Positions 25,206-33,313 of a stretch of DNA of 64,000 bases are shown here, piece by piece. This DNA comes from an uncultured Ruminococcus sp. Its GTDB lineage: Bacteria > Bacillota > Clostridia > Oscillospirales > Ruminococcaceae. The notes below the pieces were generated by a model. The model ran no database searches. It was not told the origin of the DNA and was given only the letters and a program-made list of their open reading frames with translations. A program made the position numbers and the translations under genes. How positions within the stretch are numbered: the stretch's first letter is position 1; every line of letters starts with the position of its first letter. The stretch spans positions 62,001-126,000 of the forward strand of contig NZ_CAMYUE010000005.1 of NCBI RefSeq assembly GCF_947301925.1, given 5' to 3'.

Positions 25206-25400
25206 CAGGTTTCGATTATAGTCGGAAGCATCATAAATAAATTCAAAGGTGATGTATCAAAAAAAGCAGGTTTTAAGGTCTGGCAAAAATCGTTTTATGA
25301 CCGTGTATTGCGGAATGGACATGAATATCGCAGCGCATGGGATTATATCGAAAACAACCCGATAAACCGGGAAAACGATGAATTATTCAGTGAAAAATAA
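25206..25400 (+). pseudogene. C-terminal remnant of a REP-associated tyrosine transposase (Y1/RAYT)
   Basis: Reading in frame from 25206 gives 64 residues ending at TAA 25398-25400: the pattern IVGSIINKFKGDVSKK, then VWQKSFYDRVLRNGHEY, then WDYIENNP. This matches the C-terminal part of Y1-type REP-associated transposases (typically WQ-R/K-SFYDHIIRN-x-x-EY...YI-x-x-NP). There is no start codon and the HUH catalytic domain is absent, so it is a decayed fragment. It lies between the small T-box-controlled gene and thrS. The window also carries REP-like palindromes at 1712, 45031 and 46836, the kind of sequence these enzymes act on. Confidence 0.8.
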
Positions 25401-25437
25401 ATTCATATAAATATTATTATTCAAAGGAGAGATCATT

Positions 25438-27378
25438 ATGATCAATTTAACACTTCCTGACGGCAGTGTACGTCAGATCGAGGCTGCACAGTCAGCCGCA
25501 GAGATCGTCAAGGGCATAGGCATGGGACTTTACAAGGCTGCCTGCTGCGTAAAGATCAACGGCGAGGTCAGCGACCTCCGCACTGTCATCGACAGCGACT
25601 GCCAGTTCGAGGTATGCACATTCGATTCTATCGACGGCAAAAAGACCTTCTGGCACACAGCCTCCCATATCCTTGCACAGGCTGTAAAGAGACTTTACCC
25701 TACTGCTAAGCTGGCTATCGGTCCCGCTATCGACAACGGCTTCTACTATGACTTTGACCTTGAGAAGCCCTTCACTCCCGAGGAGCTGGAGAAGATCGAG
25801 ACTGAGATGAAGAAGATCGTCAAGGAGGACCTTGAGCTTGAGAAGTTTGAGCTTTCTCCTGCTGAGGCTGTTGCAAAGCTGAAGGAAATGGACGAGCCCT
25901 ACAAGGTAGAGCTCTGCGAGGAGCACGTTGACAAGGGCGAGCCTATCTCATTCTACAAGCAGGGCGAGTTCGTTGACCTCTGCGCAGGTCCTCACCTTAT
26001 GACAACAGCTCCCGTAAAGGCATTCAAGCTCCTTTCATGCACAGGTGCTTACTGGAGAGGAAACGAGAAGAACAAGATGCTCAGCCGTGTTTACGCTATC
26101 GCATTCCCCAAGGCTGCACAGCTTGACGAATATATCAAGATGGTAGAGGAAGCAAAGCTCCGCGACCACAAGAAGCTGGGCAAGGAGCTGGCTCTGTTCA
26201 TGTTCGACCACACTGCTCCCGGTATGCCTTACTGGCTCCCGAGAGGCTGGAAGCTCTTCAATGCTCTCCTTGAATACTGGAGAGGCGTTCACGAGGATCA
26301 CGGCTATACCGAAATATCCGGCCCTGTTCTCTCAAAGAAGGAGCTCTGGGTAACATCAGGTCACTGGGATCACTATCAGGACGGTATGTTCGTTATCCCT
26401 GCCGAGGAGGACAACGAGGTTTACTGCGCTAAGCCTATGAACTGCCCTAACGCTATCAAGGTATACATGAACAAGCAGCGTTCCTACAAGGAGCTGCCCC
26501 TTAAATTCAATCAGGTAGACGTTATCCACCGCAAGGAGAAGTCAGGCGAGCTCAACGGTCTTTTCCGCGTTCAGCAGTTCAGACAGGACGATGCTCATAT
26601 CCTCGTAACCGAGGAGCAGATAGCTTCCGAGATAAACGATATCATGGATATCGCTACAGAGATATACAAGACCTTCGGTCTGGAGTACAAGGCTGAGCTG
26701 TCCACACGTCCCGACGACTACATGGGCGATATCAACGTATGGAACAAGGCAGAGGCTGACCTCAAGGCTATACTTGAGGAGAAGTACGGTCCCGACGGAT
26801 ACGAGCTCAACGAGGGCGACGGCGCATTCTACGGTCCTAAGATAGACCTCAAGATGAAGGACGCTATCGGTCGTGAGTGGCAGATGGGTACTATCCAGCT
26901 GGACTTCCAGCTCCCGCTGAACTTCAAGATGAAGTACATCGCTTCCGACGGCTCCGAGAAGCAGCCTGTAATGATACACAGAGCTATATTCGGTTCATTC
27001 GAGAGATTCATCGGTATCATCACCGAGAACTTCGCAGGCGCATTCCCCTTCTGGCTCTCACCGATGCAGGTAGGTATCGTTCCTATCAGAACAGATCACA
27101 ACGACTACGCTAAGAAGGTGGCTGACCTCCTCAAGAAGAACCACATCAGAGCAGAGGTGGACTACACCGACGACAACATGAAGAACAAGATCAGACGCTT
27201 CAAGGACTACAAGGATCCGTATGTTGTCATCATCGGCGACAACGAGGCTGAAAACGACCTTATTTCTATCAATATCCGCGGAAACAAGCAGCTCAAGAAC
27301 ATTCCGCTGGACAAGTTCATCGAGATGTGCAGAACTATGAACGAGGAGCACTCTCTCGATATCATAGACACTCTTTGA
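25438..27378 (+). CDS. thrS: Threonyl-tRNA synthetase
   Basis: A full-length class II synthetase of 646 residues. It contains a TGS domain (1-65), an editing domain beginning FWHTASHILAQAVKRLYP with H73 and H77, and the SAD region with CAGPHL. The catalytic core has motif 2-type HRKEKSGELNGLFRVQQFRQDD and the zinc-site Cys in CAKPMNCPN, and the C-terminal anticodon-binding domain has QVGIVPIRTDH. The RBS is AAAGGAGA, nine bases before the ATG. Expression is expected to depend on the T-box 670 bases upstream, as no convincing separate promoter is seen between. Confidence 0.98.
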   Translation: MINLTLPDGSVRQIEAAQSAAEIVKGIGMGLYKAACCVKINGEVSDLRTVIDSDCQFEVCTFDSIDGKKTFWHTASHILAQAVKRLYPTAKLAIGPAIDNGFYYDFDLEKPFTPEELEKIETEMKKIVKEDLELEKFELSPAEAVAKLKEMDEPYKVELCEEHVDKGEPISFYKQGEFVDLCAGPHLMTTAPVKAFKLLSCTGAYWRGNEKNKMLSRVYAIAFPKAAQLDEYIKMVEEAKLRDHKKLGKELALFMFDHTAPGMPYWLPRGWKLFNALLEYWRGVHEDHGYTEISGPVLSKKELWVTSGHWDHYQDGMFVIPAEEDNEVYCAKPMNCPNAIKVYMNKQRSYKELPLKFNQVDVIHRKEKSGELNGLFRVQQFRQDDAHILVTEEQIASEINDIMDIATEIYKTFGLEYKAELSTRPDDYMGDINVWNKAEADLKAILEEKYGPDGYELNEGDGAFYGPKIDLKMKDAIGREWQMGTIQLDFQLPLNFKMKYIASDGSEKQPVMIHRAIFGSFERFIGIITENFAGAFPFWLSPMQVGIVPIRTDHNDYAKKVADLLKKNHIRAEVDYTDDNMKNKIRRFKDYKDPYVVIIGDNEAENDLISINIRGNKQLKNIPLDKFIEMCRTMNEEHSLDIIDTL

Positions 27379-27387
27379 TAAGCGATC

Positions 27388-27418
27388 AGGGGCTGCCGAC
27401 GGGCAGCCCCTGTTTTAT
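27388..27418 (+). terminator. thrS terminator
   Basis: Stem CAGGGGCTGCC / GGCAGCCCCTG followed by TTTTA. Confidence 0.85.
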
Positions 27419-27484
27419 ACAGAATTATCATGTACAGGGCGGATATTATCTGCCTGCAAATAAAAAAAAAACGGAGGGATATTT

Positions 27485-28009
27485 ATGAACGAGCTTTGCA
27501 TGATAATCAAGGACATGGTGATCCCTAACTTTATGAACATAAGGACTTCACTGCGAACTTACGACAGAAATGCTCTCTGCTGCGGAGCTCCCTGCTGGCG
27601 CTGGGCATATCACGCCATACACTCGGCGAACAAGTGGTTCATAAATCCCTGCGTTTACGATGAACCGCCTTTCCACGAGGAGGGGCTGGACAATCCCGAT
27701 AATCCTGCGTCTGTAGTGCTTTCCGATGAGCAGCTCCTTGAATATCTGGACGCTGTTGAGAAAAAGACTCTCGATTACATCGACAGTCTCACGGACGAAA
27801 TGCTCTATGAATGTCCCGAAAACTGCGAGCATACACGCATGGAGCTTGTGCTCAGACAATTCAGGCATATCTCATTCCACACGGGAATGCTCAACGGTCA
27901 GACGGCTCTGGCTACGGGAAAATTCCCTATGTGGGTATCACAGGCTGATAAATACGTCGATGACGGAATATTCTTCGGCAGATACCGCAAGGGACAGGTT
28001 ACGAAATAA
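27485..28009 (+). CDS. DinB-like family protein
   Basis: A 174-residue soluble protein with the four-helix DinB-like pattern. Candidate metal-binding His residues are in WAYHAIHSANKWFINP near the N-terminus and in LRQFRHISFHTGMLNG near the C-terminus. Family members often use divalent metal and low-molecular-weight thiols, but the substrate here is unknown. GGAGG lies eight bases before the ATG. Monocistronic, closed by a bidirectional terminator shared with glyQS. Confidence 0.75.
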   Translation: MNELCMIIKDMVIPNFMNIRTSLRTYDRNALCCGAPCWRWAYHAIHSANKWFINPCVYDEPPFHEEGLDNPDNPASVVLSDEQLLEYLDAVEKKTLDYIDSLTDEMLYECPENCEHTRMELVLRQFRHISFHTGMLNGQTALATGKFPMWVSQADKYVDDGIFFGRYRKGQVTK

Positions 28010-28011
28010 TA

Positions 28012-28040
28012 AAAGGACGCCCATCGGGCGTCCTTTTTTT
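28012..28040. terminator. Bidirectional terminator between DinB-like gene and glyQS
   Basis: Stem AAAAGGACGCCC / GGGCGTCCTTTT with a short loop and a run of T; A-rich on the other side, so it also serves glyQS. Confidence 0.85.
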
Positions 28041-28075
28041 GAATTGCGGAACTCCGGGAACGGCGTTCCCTGCAA

Positions 28076-29482
28076 TCAGAATGTCATCTTAGCTTCGAGG
28101 TATGCTACCAGATCGTCGATAGCAACTCTCTCCTGCTGCATTGTGTCACGGTCACGGACTGTTACGCAGTTGTCCTTTTCAAGTGTATCGAAGTCGTATG
28201 TGATACAGAAGGGAGTACCGATCTCGTCCTGACGGCGGTATCTCTTGCCGATAGTGCCTGCTTCGTCGAAGTCTACCATGAACTTCTTGGAGAGCATCTC
28301 GTATACCTCCTCAGCCTTGGGTGTGAGCTTCTTTACAAGAGGAAGCACAGCAGCCTTGAAGGGTGCGAGAGCAGGGTGGAAGTGCATAACTGTTCTTGTT
28401 TCCTTCTTCTCGTTGCCGTTCTTGTCGGTGGAAACTATCTCCTCCTCATCGTAGGCCTCTGTGACCACTGAGAGGAAGAGTCTCTCTACGCCGAGAGAGG
28501 GCTCGATAACGTAAGGAATGTACTTCTCGTTTGTCTCAGGATCAAAGTATTCAAGGGACTTTCCGCTGGTGTTGATGTGCTGTGTAAGGTCGTAGTCGGT
28601 TCTGTCGGCAACGCCCCAGAGCTCGCCCCAGCCGAAGGGGAAGAGGTACTCGAAGTCTGTTGTAGCCTTTGAATAGAAGCAGAGCTCCTCCTGATCGTGG
28701 TCGCGGAGACGGATATTCTCCTCCTTGAGACCCAGTGAGAGCAGGAAGTTCTTGCAGTAGCTTCTCCAGTAGTCGAACCACTCAAGGTCAGTGCCGGGCT
28801 TGCAGAAGAACTCGAGCTCCATCTGCTCGAACTCACGAACACGGAAGATGAAGTTTCCGGGAGTGATCTCGTTACGGAAGGACTTGCCCACCTGAGCAAC
28901 GCCGAAGGGTACCTTCTTACGGGTAGTTCTCTGTATATTAGCGAAGTTTACGAATATGCCCTGTGCAGTCTCGGGACGGAGATAGAGCTCTGACTTGCTG
29001 TCCTCTGTTACGCCCTGGAAGGTCTTGAACATAAGGTTGAACTGACGGATATCGGTGAAGTTCTGCTTGCCGCAGTTGGGGCATACGATGCCTTTTTCCT
29101 TGATGTAGTCCATCATCTGCTCGTTTGACCAGCCTGCAACGTTTGTGCCGTCGAAGTCCTCGATGAGGTTATCTGCACGGTGACGGGTCTTGCACTCCTT
29201 ACAGTCCATGAGAGGATCCGAGAAGCCGCCGATATGTCCGGAAGCCACCCAGGTCTGGGGGTTCATGAGGATAGCGGAGTCAAGGCCTACGTTGTACTTG
29301 TTCTCCTGTACGAACTTCTTCATCCATGCTCTCTTGATGTTGTTCTTGAGCTCAACGCCGAGAGGACCGTAGTCCCATGTATTTGCAAGACCGCCGTAGA
29401 TCTCGGAGCCCGGGTATACGAAGCCCTTTGACTTACAAAGGTCAACTATCTTGTCCATTACTTTTTCATTGTTTTTAAGCAT
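28076..29482 (-). CDS. glyQS: Glycyl-tRNA synthetase, homodimeric type
   Basis: A 468-residue class II synthetase charging tRNA-Gly. The start is ATG 29482 ([12 protein letters not shown]); a TTG nine bases upstream is in frame but unnecessary. Segments include [30 protein letters not shown], the Cys pairs [16 protein letters not shown] and [10 protein letters not shown], the motif-2 region [30 protein letters not shown], and the motif-3 region [11 protein letters not shown]. The C-terminal anticodon-binding domain starts at [10 protein letters not shown]. Monocistronic, promoter at 29523-29551; no T-box is seen in the short leader. Confidence 0.97.
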   Translation of the reverse strand: MLKNNEKVMDKIVDLCKSKGFVYPGSEIYGGLANTWDYGPLGVELKNNIKRAWMKKFVQENKYNVGLDSAILMNPQTWVASGHIGGFSDPLMDCKECKTRHRADNLIEDFDGTNVAGWSNEQMMDYIKEKGIVCPNCGKQNFTDIRQFNLMFKTFQGVTEDSKSELYLRPETAQGIFVNFANIQRTTRKKVPFGVAQVGKSFRNEITPGNFIFRVREFEQMELEFFCKPGTDLEWFDYWRSYCKNFLLSLGLKEENIRLRDHDQEELCFYSKATTDFEYLFPFGWGELWGVADRTDYDLTQHINTSGKSLEYFDPETNEKYIPYVIEPSLGVERLFLSVVTEAYDEEEIVSTDKNGNEKKETRTVMHFHPALAPFKAAVLPLVKKLTPKAEEVYEMLSKKFMVDFDEAGTIGKRYRRQDEIGTPFCITYDFDTLEKDNCVTVRDRDTMQQERVAIDDLVAYLEAKMTF

Positions 29483-29522
29483 AATAAGCAACCTCGCTTT
29501 AATTTATTAATAGTCAACTTAT

Positions 29523-29551
29523 ATTTTACCGCAAACGCCCGAAAAAGTCAA
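29523..29551 (-). promoter_or_regulatory. SigA-type promoter of glyQS
   Basis: Minus-strand TTGACT, a 17-base spacer and TAAAAT. Confidence 0.7.
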
Positions 29552-29615
29552 GAGCAATCATGATTTGGGACGCTTTTTAAGGTTTTTCCCGCCTTTCGGC
29601 GGGAAAACCATGATA

Positions 29616-29939
29616 TTACTGCTCAATAGCGGCGCTTCCGCGTCTCTTTATTTTCCTGATACAAAGGAAGGAGCCCACTGCGGCGAGTACATCTACAGTT
29701 CCGAATACTGCTATGCCTGCCCTTGCGATCCTGACAGACAGGCGGGCGGCCTTTTTGGCATTTTCCATGGAAGCGCTGACGTAAAACTTGCTTACAAGGC
29801 GGTGATAATACTCCTCTGTGCTTCTGGGAATGAGGTATAAGTAACCGTATACCGAAAGCAGTATGACAAATATGAAAGCCGCTGTCAATAATACGGGTAT
29901 CAGTACGGAGCTGTTTTTGTTTTTTGCGTCCTGAGCCAT
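29616..29939 (-). CDS. Small membrane protein, unknown function
   Basis: A 107-residue protein starting at ATG 29939 behind AAGGAGGG. It has two predicted transmembrane helices (about 13-34, IPVLLTAAFIFVILLSVYGYLYLI, and about 76-93) separated by a basic stretch rich in Ser/Lys/Arg, and a basic C-terminus (KIKRRGSAAIEQ). No domain is recognised. It has its own consensus promoter at 29971-29999. Confidence 0.65.
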   Translation of the reverse strand: MAQDAKNKNSSVLIPVLLTAAFIFVILLSVYGYLYLIPRSTEEYYHRLVSKFYVSASMENAKKAARLSVRIARAGIAVFGTVDVLAAVGSFLCIRKIKRRGSAAIEQ

Positions 29940-29970
29940 GATAAAGCCCTCCTTACAGTAGTATACTACT

Positions 29971-29999
29971 ATTATAGGCCGGTGGATACCGTAAGTCAA
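29971..29999 (-). promoter_or_regulatory. SigA-type promoter of the 107-residue membrane protein
   Basis: Minus-strand TTGACT, a 17-base spacer and TATAAT. Confidence 0.8.
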
Positions 30000-30036
30000 C
30001 ATAAGTGACGGAAGAGTAATAAAACTTTCACGTTGC

Positions 30037-30072
30037 TTAAAAAACAGAAGCAGCGCAGATAAACTGCGCTGC
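30037..30072 (-). terminator. Terminator of the glycosyltransferase operon
   Basis: Minus-strand stem GCAGCGCAG / CTGCGCTGC with a TTTAT loop followed by TTCTGTTTTTT. Confidence 0.85.
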
Positions 30073-30076
30073 CTGT

Positions 30077-30259
30077 CTAATTGAAATTGAAGATGGTAAC
30101 GCCCGATGCAAACAGGGCGGCTCCGATAAGTATTGCAAAAAAGATGGCTTTCTTTATTTTATGCTTTACTTTTATGAGTATTATCAGTACGATGATAAAT
30201 AGGATAACAGCCCAGTAATGTGACAGAAATCCTTCAATACTTGTCATTAAAGAGTCCAT
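30077..30259 (-). CDS. Small membrane protein, 60 residues
   Basis: A 60-residue protein starting two bases after the glycosyltransferase stop, so almost certainly co-translated. It has a hydrophobic helix (AVILFIIVLIILI), a basic loop KVKHKIKK, and a second hydrophobic helix AIFFAILIGAALFASGV. It may be an accessory subunit to the lipid-linked glycosyltransferase, but this rests only on adjacency. Confidence 0.6.
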   Translation of the reverse strand: MDSLMTSIEGFLSHYWAVILFIIVLIILIKVKHKIKKAIFFAILIGAALFASGVTIFNFN

Positions 30260-30261
30260 TG

Positions 30262-31242
30262 TTATATCTCCTTATTTTTTTCATTCGCGTCGCTGAGGAA
30301 CTCCGCGACTATATACCGCGGTCTCTGCTTGACCTCGGCGTATATCTTGCCTATGTACTCGCCTATTATTCCCAGGCAGAACAGCTGCAAGCCTCCTATG
30401 AGCCATATGGAGCATATGGTGCTTGACCAGCCGTGCTCGGTGAAGCCGCCTATCTTGGCGATGAACGCCCATATAAAGGCAAGTATGCTGGCTACCGACA
30501 TCACAAAGCCCAGAGTTGTTATGAGCTTCAGGGGCTTTGTGCTGAATGAGGTTATGCCGTTTATGGCAAAGGACAGCATTTTTCTCAGCGGGTACTTGCT
30601 CTCGCCTGCGGCTCTCTCATGGCGCTCGTAGTACACCTTGCAGTTCTTGAAGCCTATGAGAGGCACCATGCCGCGGAGGAACAGGTTGACCTCCCTGAAG
30701 CCCGAGAGCTCCTGCAATACCCTTTTGCTCATAAGGCGGAAGTCCGCATGATTGTACACCACATCAGCGCCCATGAGCTTCATGAACTTGTAAAAGCCCT
30801 CGGCTGTGGATTTCTTGAAGAAGCTGTCGGTATCCCTTGCGCTCCTTACGCCGTAGACCACCTGATTGCCCTCGTAGTATTTCTTCACCATTTCATCTAT
30901 GGTATCAACGTCGTCCTGGAGGTCGGCGTCCATGGTGATGCACATATCGCAGATGTCCTTGACGGTCATGAGGCCTGCAAGGACAGCGTTCTGGTGTCCG
31001 CTGTTATGGGCAAGGTCTATGCCCGAGAACAGCTGCGGCTCTGTCTCGTGGAGCTCTCTTATAATGCCCCAGGTCTGATCCGAGGAGCCGTCGTTCACGA
31101 ATACGATGCGGCTTTCCTTTGATATAAGTCCTTCAGCCATCAGGGCGTTGTATTTGTTTTTCAGCTGTTCCGCAGTCTCGTGGAGCACCTCCTGCTCGTT
31201 GTAGCACGGAACTACCATATATAGTATTTCGGGCTTATCCAT
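30262..31242 (-). CDS. Family 2 glycosyltransferase, polyprenyl-phosphate type
   Basis: A 326-residue GT2 enzyme of the DPM1/GtrB type, which transfers a hexose from a nucleotide sugar to polyprenyl phosphate. The N-terminal GT-A domain shows VVPCYNEQEVL, FVNDGSSDQTW, the metal-binding DADLQDD, and NHADFRLMSKRVL; two C-terminal transmembrane helices (about 235-260 and 277-298) anchor it, as in GtrB. Followed two bases later by a 60-residue membrane protein. The sugar and the final glycan are unknown. Promoter at 31271-31299. Confidence 0.88.
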   Translation of the reverse strand: MDKPEILYMVVPCYNEQEVLHETAEQLKNKYNALMAEGLISKESRIVFVNDGSSDQTWGIIRELHETEPQLFSGIDLAHNSGHQNAVLAGLMTVKDICDMCITMDADLQDDVDTIDEMVKKYYEGNQVVYGVRSARDTDSFFKKSTAEGFYKFMKLMGADVVYNHADFRLMSKRVLQELSGFREVNLFLRGMVPLIGFKNCKVYYERHERAAGESKYPLRKMLSFAINGITSFSTKPLKLITTLGFVMSVASILAFIWAFIAKIGGFTEHGWSSTICSIWLIGGLQLFCLGIIGEYIGKIYAEVKQRPRYIVAEFLSDANEKNKEI

Positions 31243-31270
31243 GTCGGAGTCCTTTCAGATGTTTTTTATC

Positions 31271-31299
31271 AGTATAACACAGAGGCGGACTTATGTCAA
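31271..31299 (-). promoter_or_regulatory. SigA-type promoter of the glycosyltransferase operon
   Basis: Minus-strand TTGACA, a 17-base spacer ending in TGT, and TATACT. Confidence 0.8.
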
Positions 31300-31334
31300 T
31301 CATATCGGCCGCACACAGTGCTCCCTGTGCTGAT

Positions 31335-33221
31335 CTACTTTACAAATCTTGCCTTGATGATGGTATAGCCGTAGGGCTTTACGGTTACGGTATCGTCCAT
31401 GAACTCGCCGTAGAATGGCTGCAAGTCTTCGAAACGGGACAGTATTCCGCTCATATTGCCCAGCTTTACCGTGTCGCCGCTCCTGTTTACGAAGATTATA
31501 TAGTCCAGCTTCTTTCCCTGACGGGTAAAGCCGATGAGGCGGCTGTCGTGGACCTCCTTCTCGTTGATGACGAAGTATATCCTTCCGTCCTTCATGTTGG
31601 GTATGGTCTTTCTTACGCGGCTGAGCTCCGAAACATAGGCGATGAGCTCCTGATCCTCATGTCCCCAGGGATAGCAGCGGCGGTTGAAGGGGTCCTTGTA
31701 GCCCTGAAGTCCTGCCTCGTCGCCGTAGTATATGCTGGGAACTCCCGGCAGGAAGAACTGAAGCGCCATTGCGGCCTTGAGGAGCTCCTTGCCGTGGGCG
31801 TACTGCTCCTCGGACAGCCATTTTTCCGCCATCCAGTCCTTGCTCTTGTCGTCGCAGTTCTCGCCGCCGAGACGGTTTATGGCACGCTCGATATCGTGGG
31901 TGGAGACGAAGTTCATTAGCACATCTATGGTGGGCTTGGGGTAGTTCTCCACTATGGTCATGACGGAGTTGATGAAGTCGATGGGCTTTCCGCCCTTCAT
32001 GAAGCTGATTATTGCCTCGCGGAAGGGGTAGTTCATAACAGAGTCAAGCTGATCGCCCAGAAGGTAGCGGCGCTTTACGCCGTAGCTCTCCTTGTTGGAG
32101 GCGTCCTCCCAGACCTCGCCTATTATTATCCTGTCCTTGTCGTAGCCCTTTACGGACTTGCGCAGATTATTGAGGAACTGGTCGGGGAGCTCGTCCGCCA
32201 CGTCCAGGCGCCAGCCTGCCGCGCCCATATCCAGCCAGTAGCGGAGAACGCCTTCCTCGCCGCATATGAAATCGGTATAGTCCTCGTTGTTCTCACATAC
32301 GTTGGGAAGGGTGTCTATTCCCCACCATGCTTCGTATGTATTGGGATAATCTATGAATGAGTACCAGTCATAGTACTTGCTGTCCTTTGACTGGAAGGCG
32401 CCGACTTCGGGATAGCGGCCGAACTTGTTGAAGTATACGCTGTCGGCGCCTGTATGGGAGAATACGCCGTCCAGTATGACGGATATGCCCATGCTTTCGG
32501 CTTCTCTGCACAGCTCGGCGAACTCCTCGTTGGTGCCCAGGAGGGGATCGGCCTTCATGTAGTCGGCGGTATTGTAGCGGTGGTTCTCATGGGACTCGAA
32601 TATGGGATTGAGGTAGATGCAGGTCACGCCCAGACTTTTCAGGTAGGGCAGCTTTGACTGTATGCCTGCGAAATCTCCGCCGAAGTAGTCGTTGTTCCAG
32701 ACATGGCCGTGCTCGTCGGGCTTATAGAAGGGAGTGCCGTCCCAGTCCTCGCGGAGCACTCTGCCCTTGGGGATATTCTCTTTGGGCTTGCCGCTCTTGC
32801 AGAAGCGGTCGGGGAATATCTGGTACATGACTCCGCCCTTGAGGAAGTCGGGAGTTTCATAGCGGCTCTTGTATACGGTGAGCTGGAACATCTCGCCGTG
32901 GTCGAGGCCGCCCTCGTGGACGTTTATCTTCTTGATATAGTGGCGTATGCCGCCTTCGGTGTATGAGAAATAGTAGTAGTGTATGTCGGCGTATCTTGCG
33001 TTGTATTCAGCCGAATAGGCGAAGCAGTCCTCCTCCTCGGTGACGTCGTTCATGCTGATAAAGCGTTCCTTGAAGCCTGTGCGGAACAGCACCAGCACGG
33101 GGGAGAAGTCGGGATTTATGTCCTTGGGGAGCCTTATGGTGAAACGGCAGGTCTCGAACTGCCTTACCGCTCCGAATATTGATTTATAGCCTAAATTCCA
33201 TGTGTCATAGATAGGTCTCAT
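31335..33221 (-). CDS. GH13 alpha-glucan hydrolase (neopullulanase/maltodextrinase type)
   Basis: A 628-residue intracellular alpha-amylase superfamily enzyme; no signal peptide. An N-terminal beta domain (1-120) precedes the catalytic barrel opening GGVMYQIFPDRF. Catalytic residues are D340 (AAGWRLDVADE), E369 (IIGEVWED) and D443 (FVSTHDIER). The block YFGGDFAGIQSKLPYLKSLGVTCIYLNPIF and the acidic insertion are typical of cyclomaltodextrinase/neopullulanase subfamilies. It probably hydrolyses imported maltodextrins or internal glycogen in concert with the glycogen phosphorylase just upstream. A -10 TATAAT exists at 33245-33250, but no good -35. Confidence 0.9.
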   Translation of the reverse strand: MRPIYDTWNLGYKSIFGAVRQFETCRFTIRLPKDINPDFSPVLVLFRTGFKERFISMNDVTEEEDCFAYSAEYNARYADIHYYYFSYTEGGIRHYIKKINVHEGGLDHGEMFQLTVYKSRYETPDFLKGGVMYQIFPDRFCKSGKPKENIPKGRVLREDWDGTPFYKPDEHGHVWNNDYFGGDFAGIQSKLPYLKSLGVTCIYLNPIFESHENHRYNTADYMKADPLLGTNEEFAELCREAESMGISVILDGVFSHTGADSVYFNKFGRYPEVGAFQSKDSKYYDWYSFIDYPNTYEAWWGIDTLPNVCENNEDYTDFICGEEGVLRYWLDMGAAGWRLDVADELPDQFLNNLRKSVKGYDKDRIIIGEVWEDASNKESYGVKRRYLLGDQLDSVMNYPFREAIISFMKGGKPIDFINSVMTIVENYPKPTIDVLMNFVSTHDIERAINRLGGENCDDKSKDWMAEKWLSEEQYAHGKELLKAAMALQFFLPGVPSIYYGDEAGLQGYKDPFNRRCYPWGHEDQELIAYVSELSRVRKTIPNMKDGRIYFVINEKEVHDSRLIGFTRQGKKLDYIIFVNRSGDTVKLGNMSGILSRFEDLQPFYGEFMDDTVTVKPYGYTIIKARFVK

Positions 33222-33265
33222 ATAAAAACACTCCGTTAAAAATGATTATAGACTGTGTATCGCCG

Positions 33266-33298
33266 AAAAAGGGGGACGCAGTTATGAACGCCCCCCTT
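33266..33298 (-). terminator. glgP terminator
   Basis: Minus-strand stem GGGGG-GCG / CGTCCCCC around a short loop, followed by TTTTT. Confidence 0.75.
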
Positions 33299-33313
33299 AT
33301 GTTCTTTATCCGA

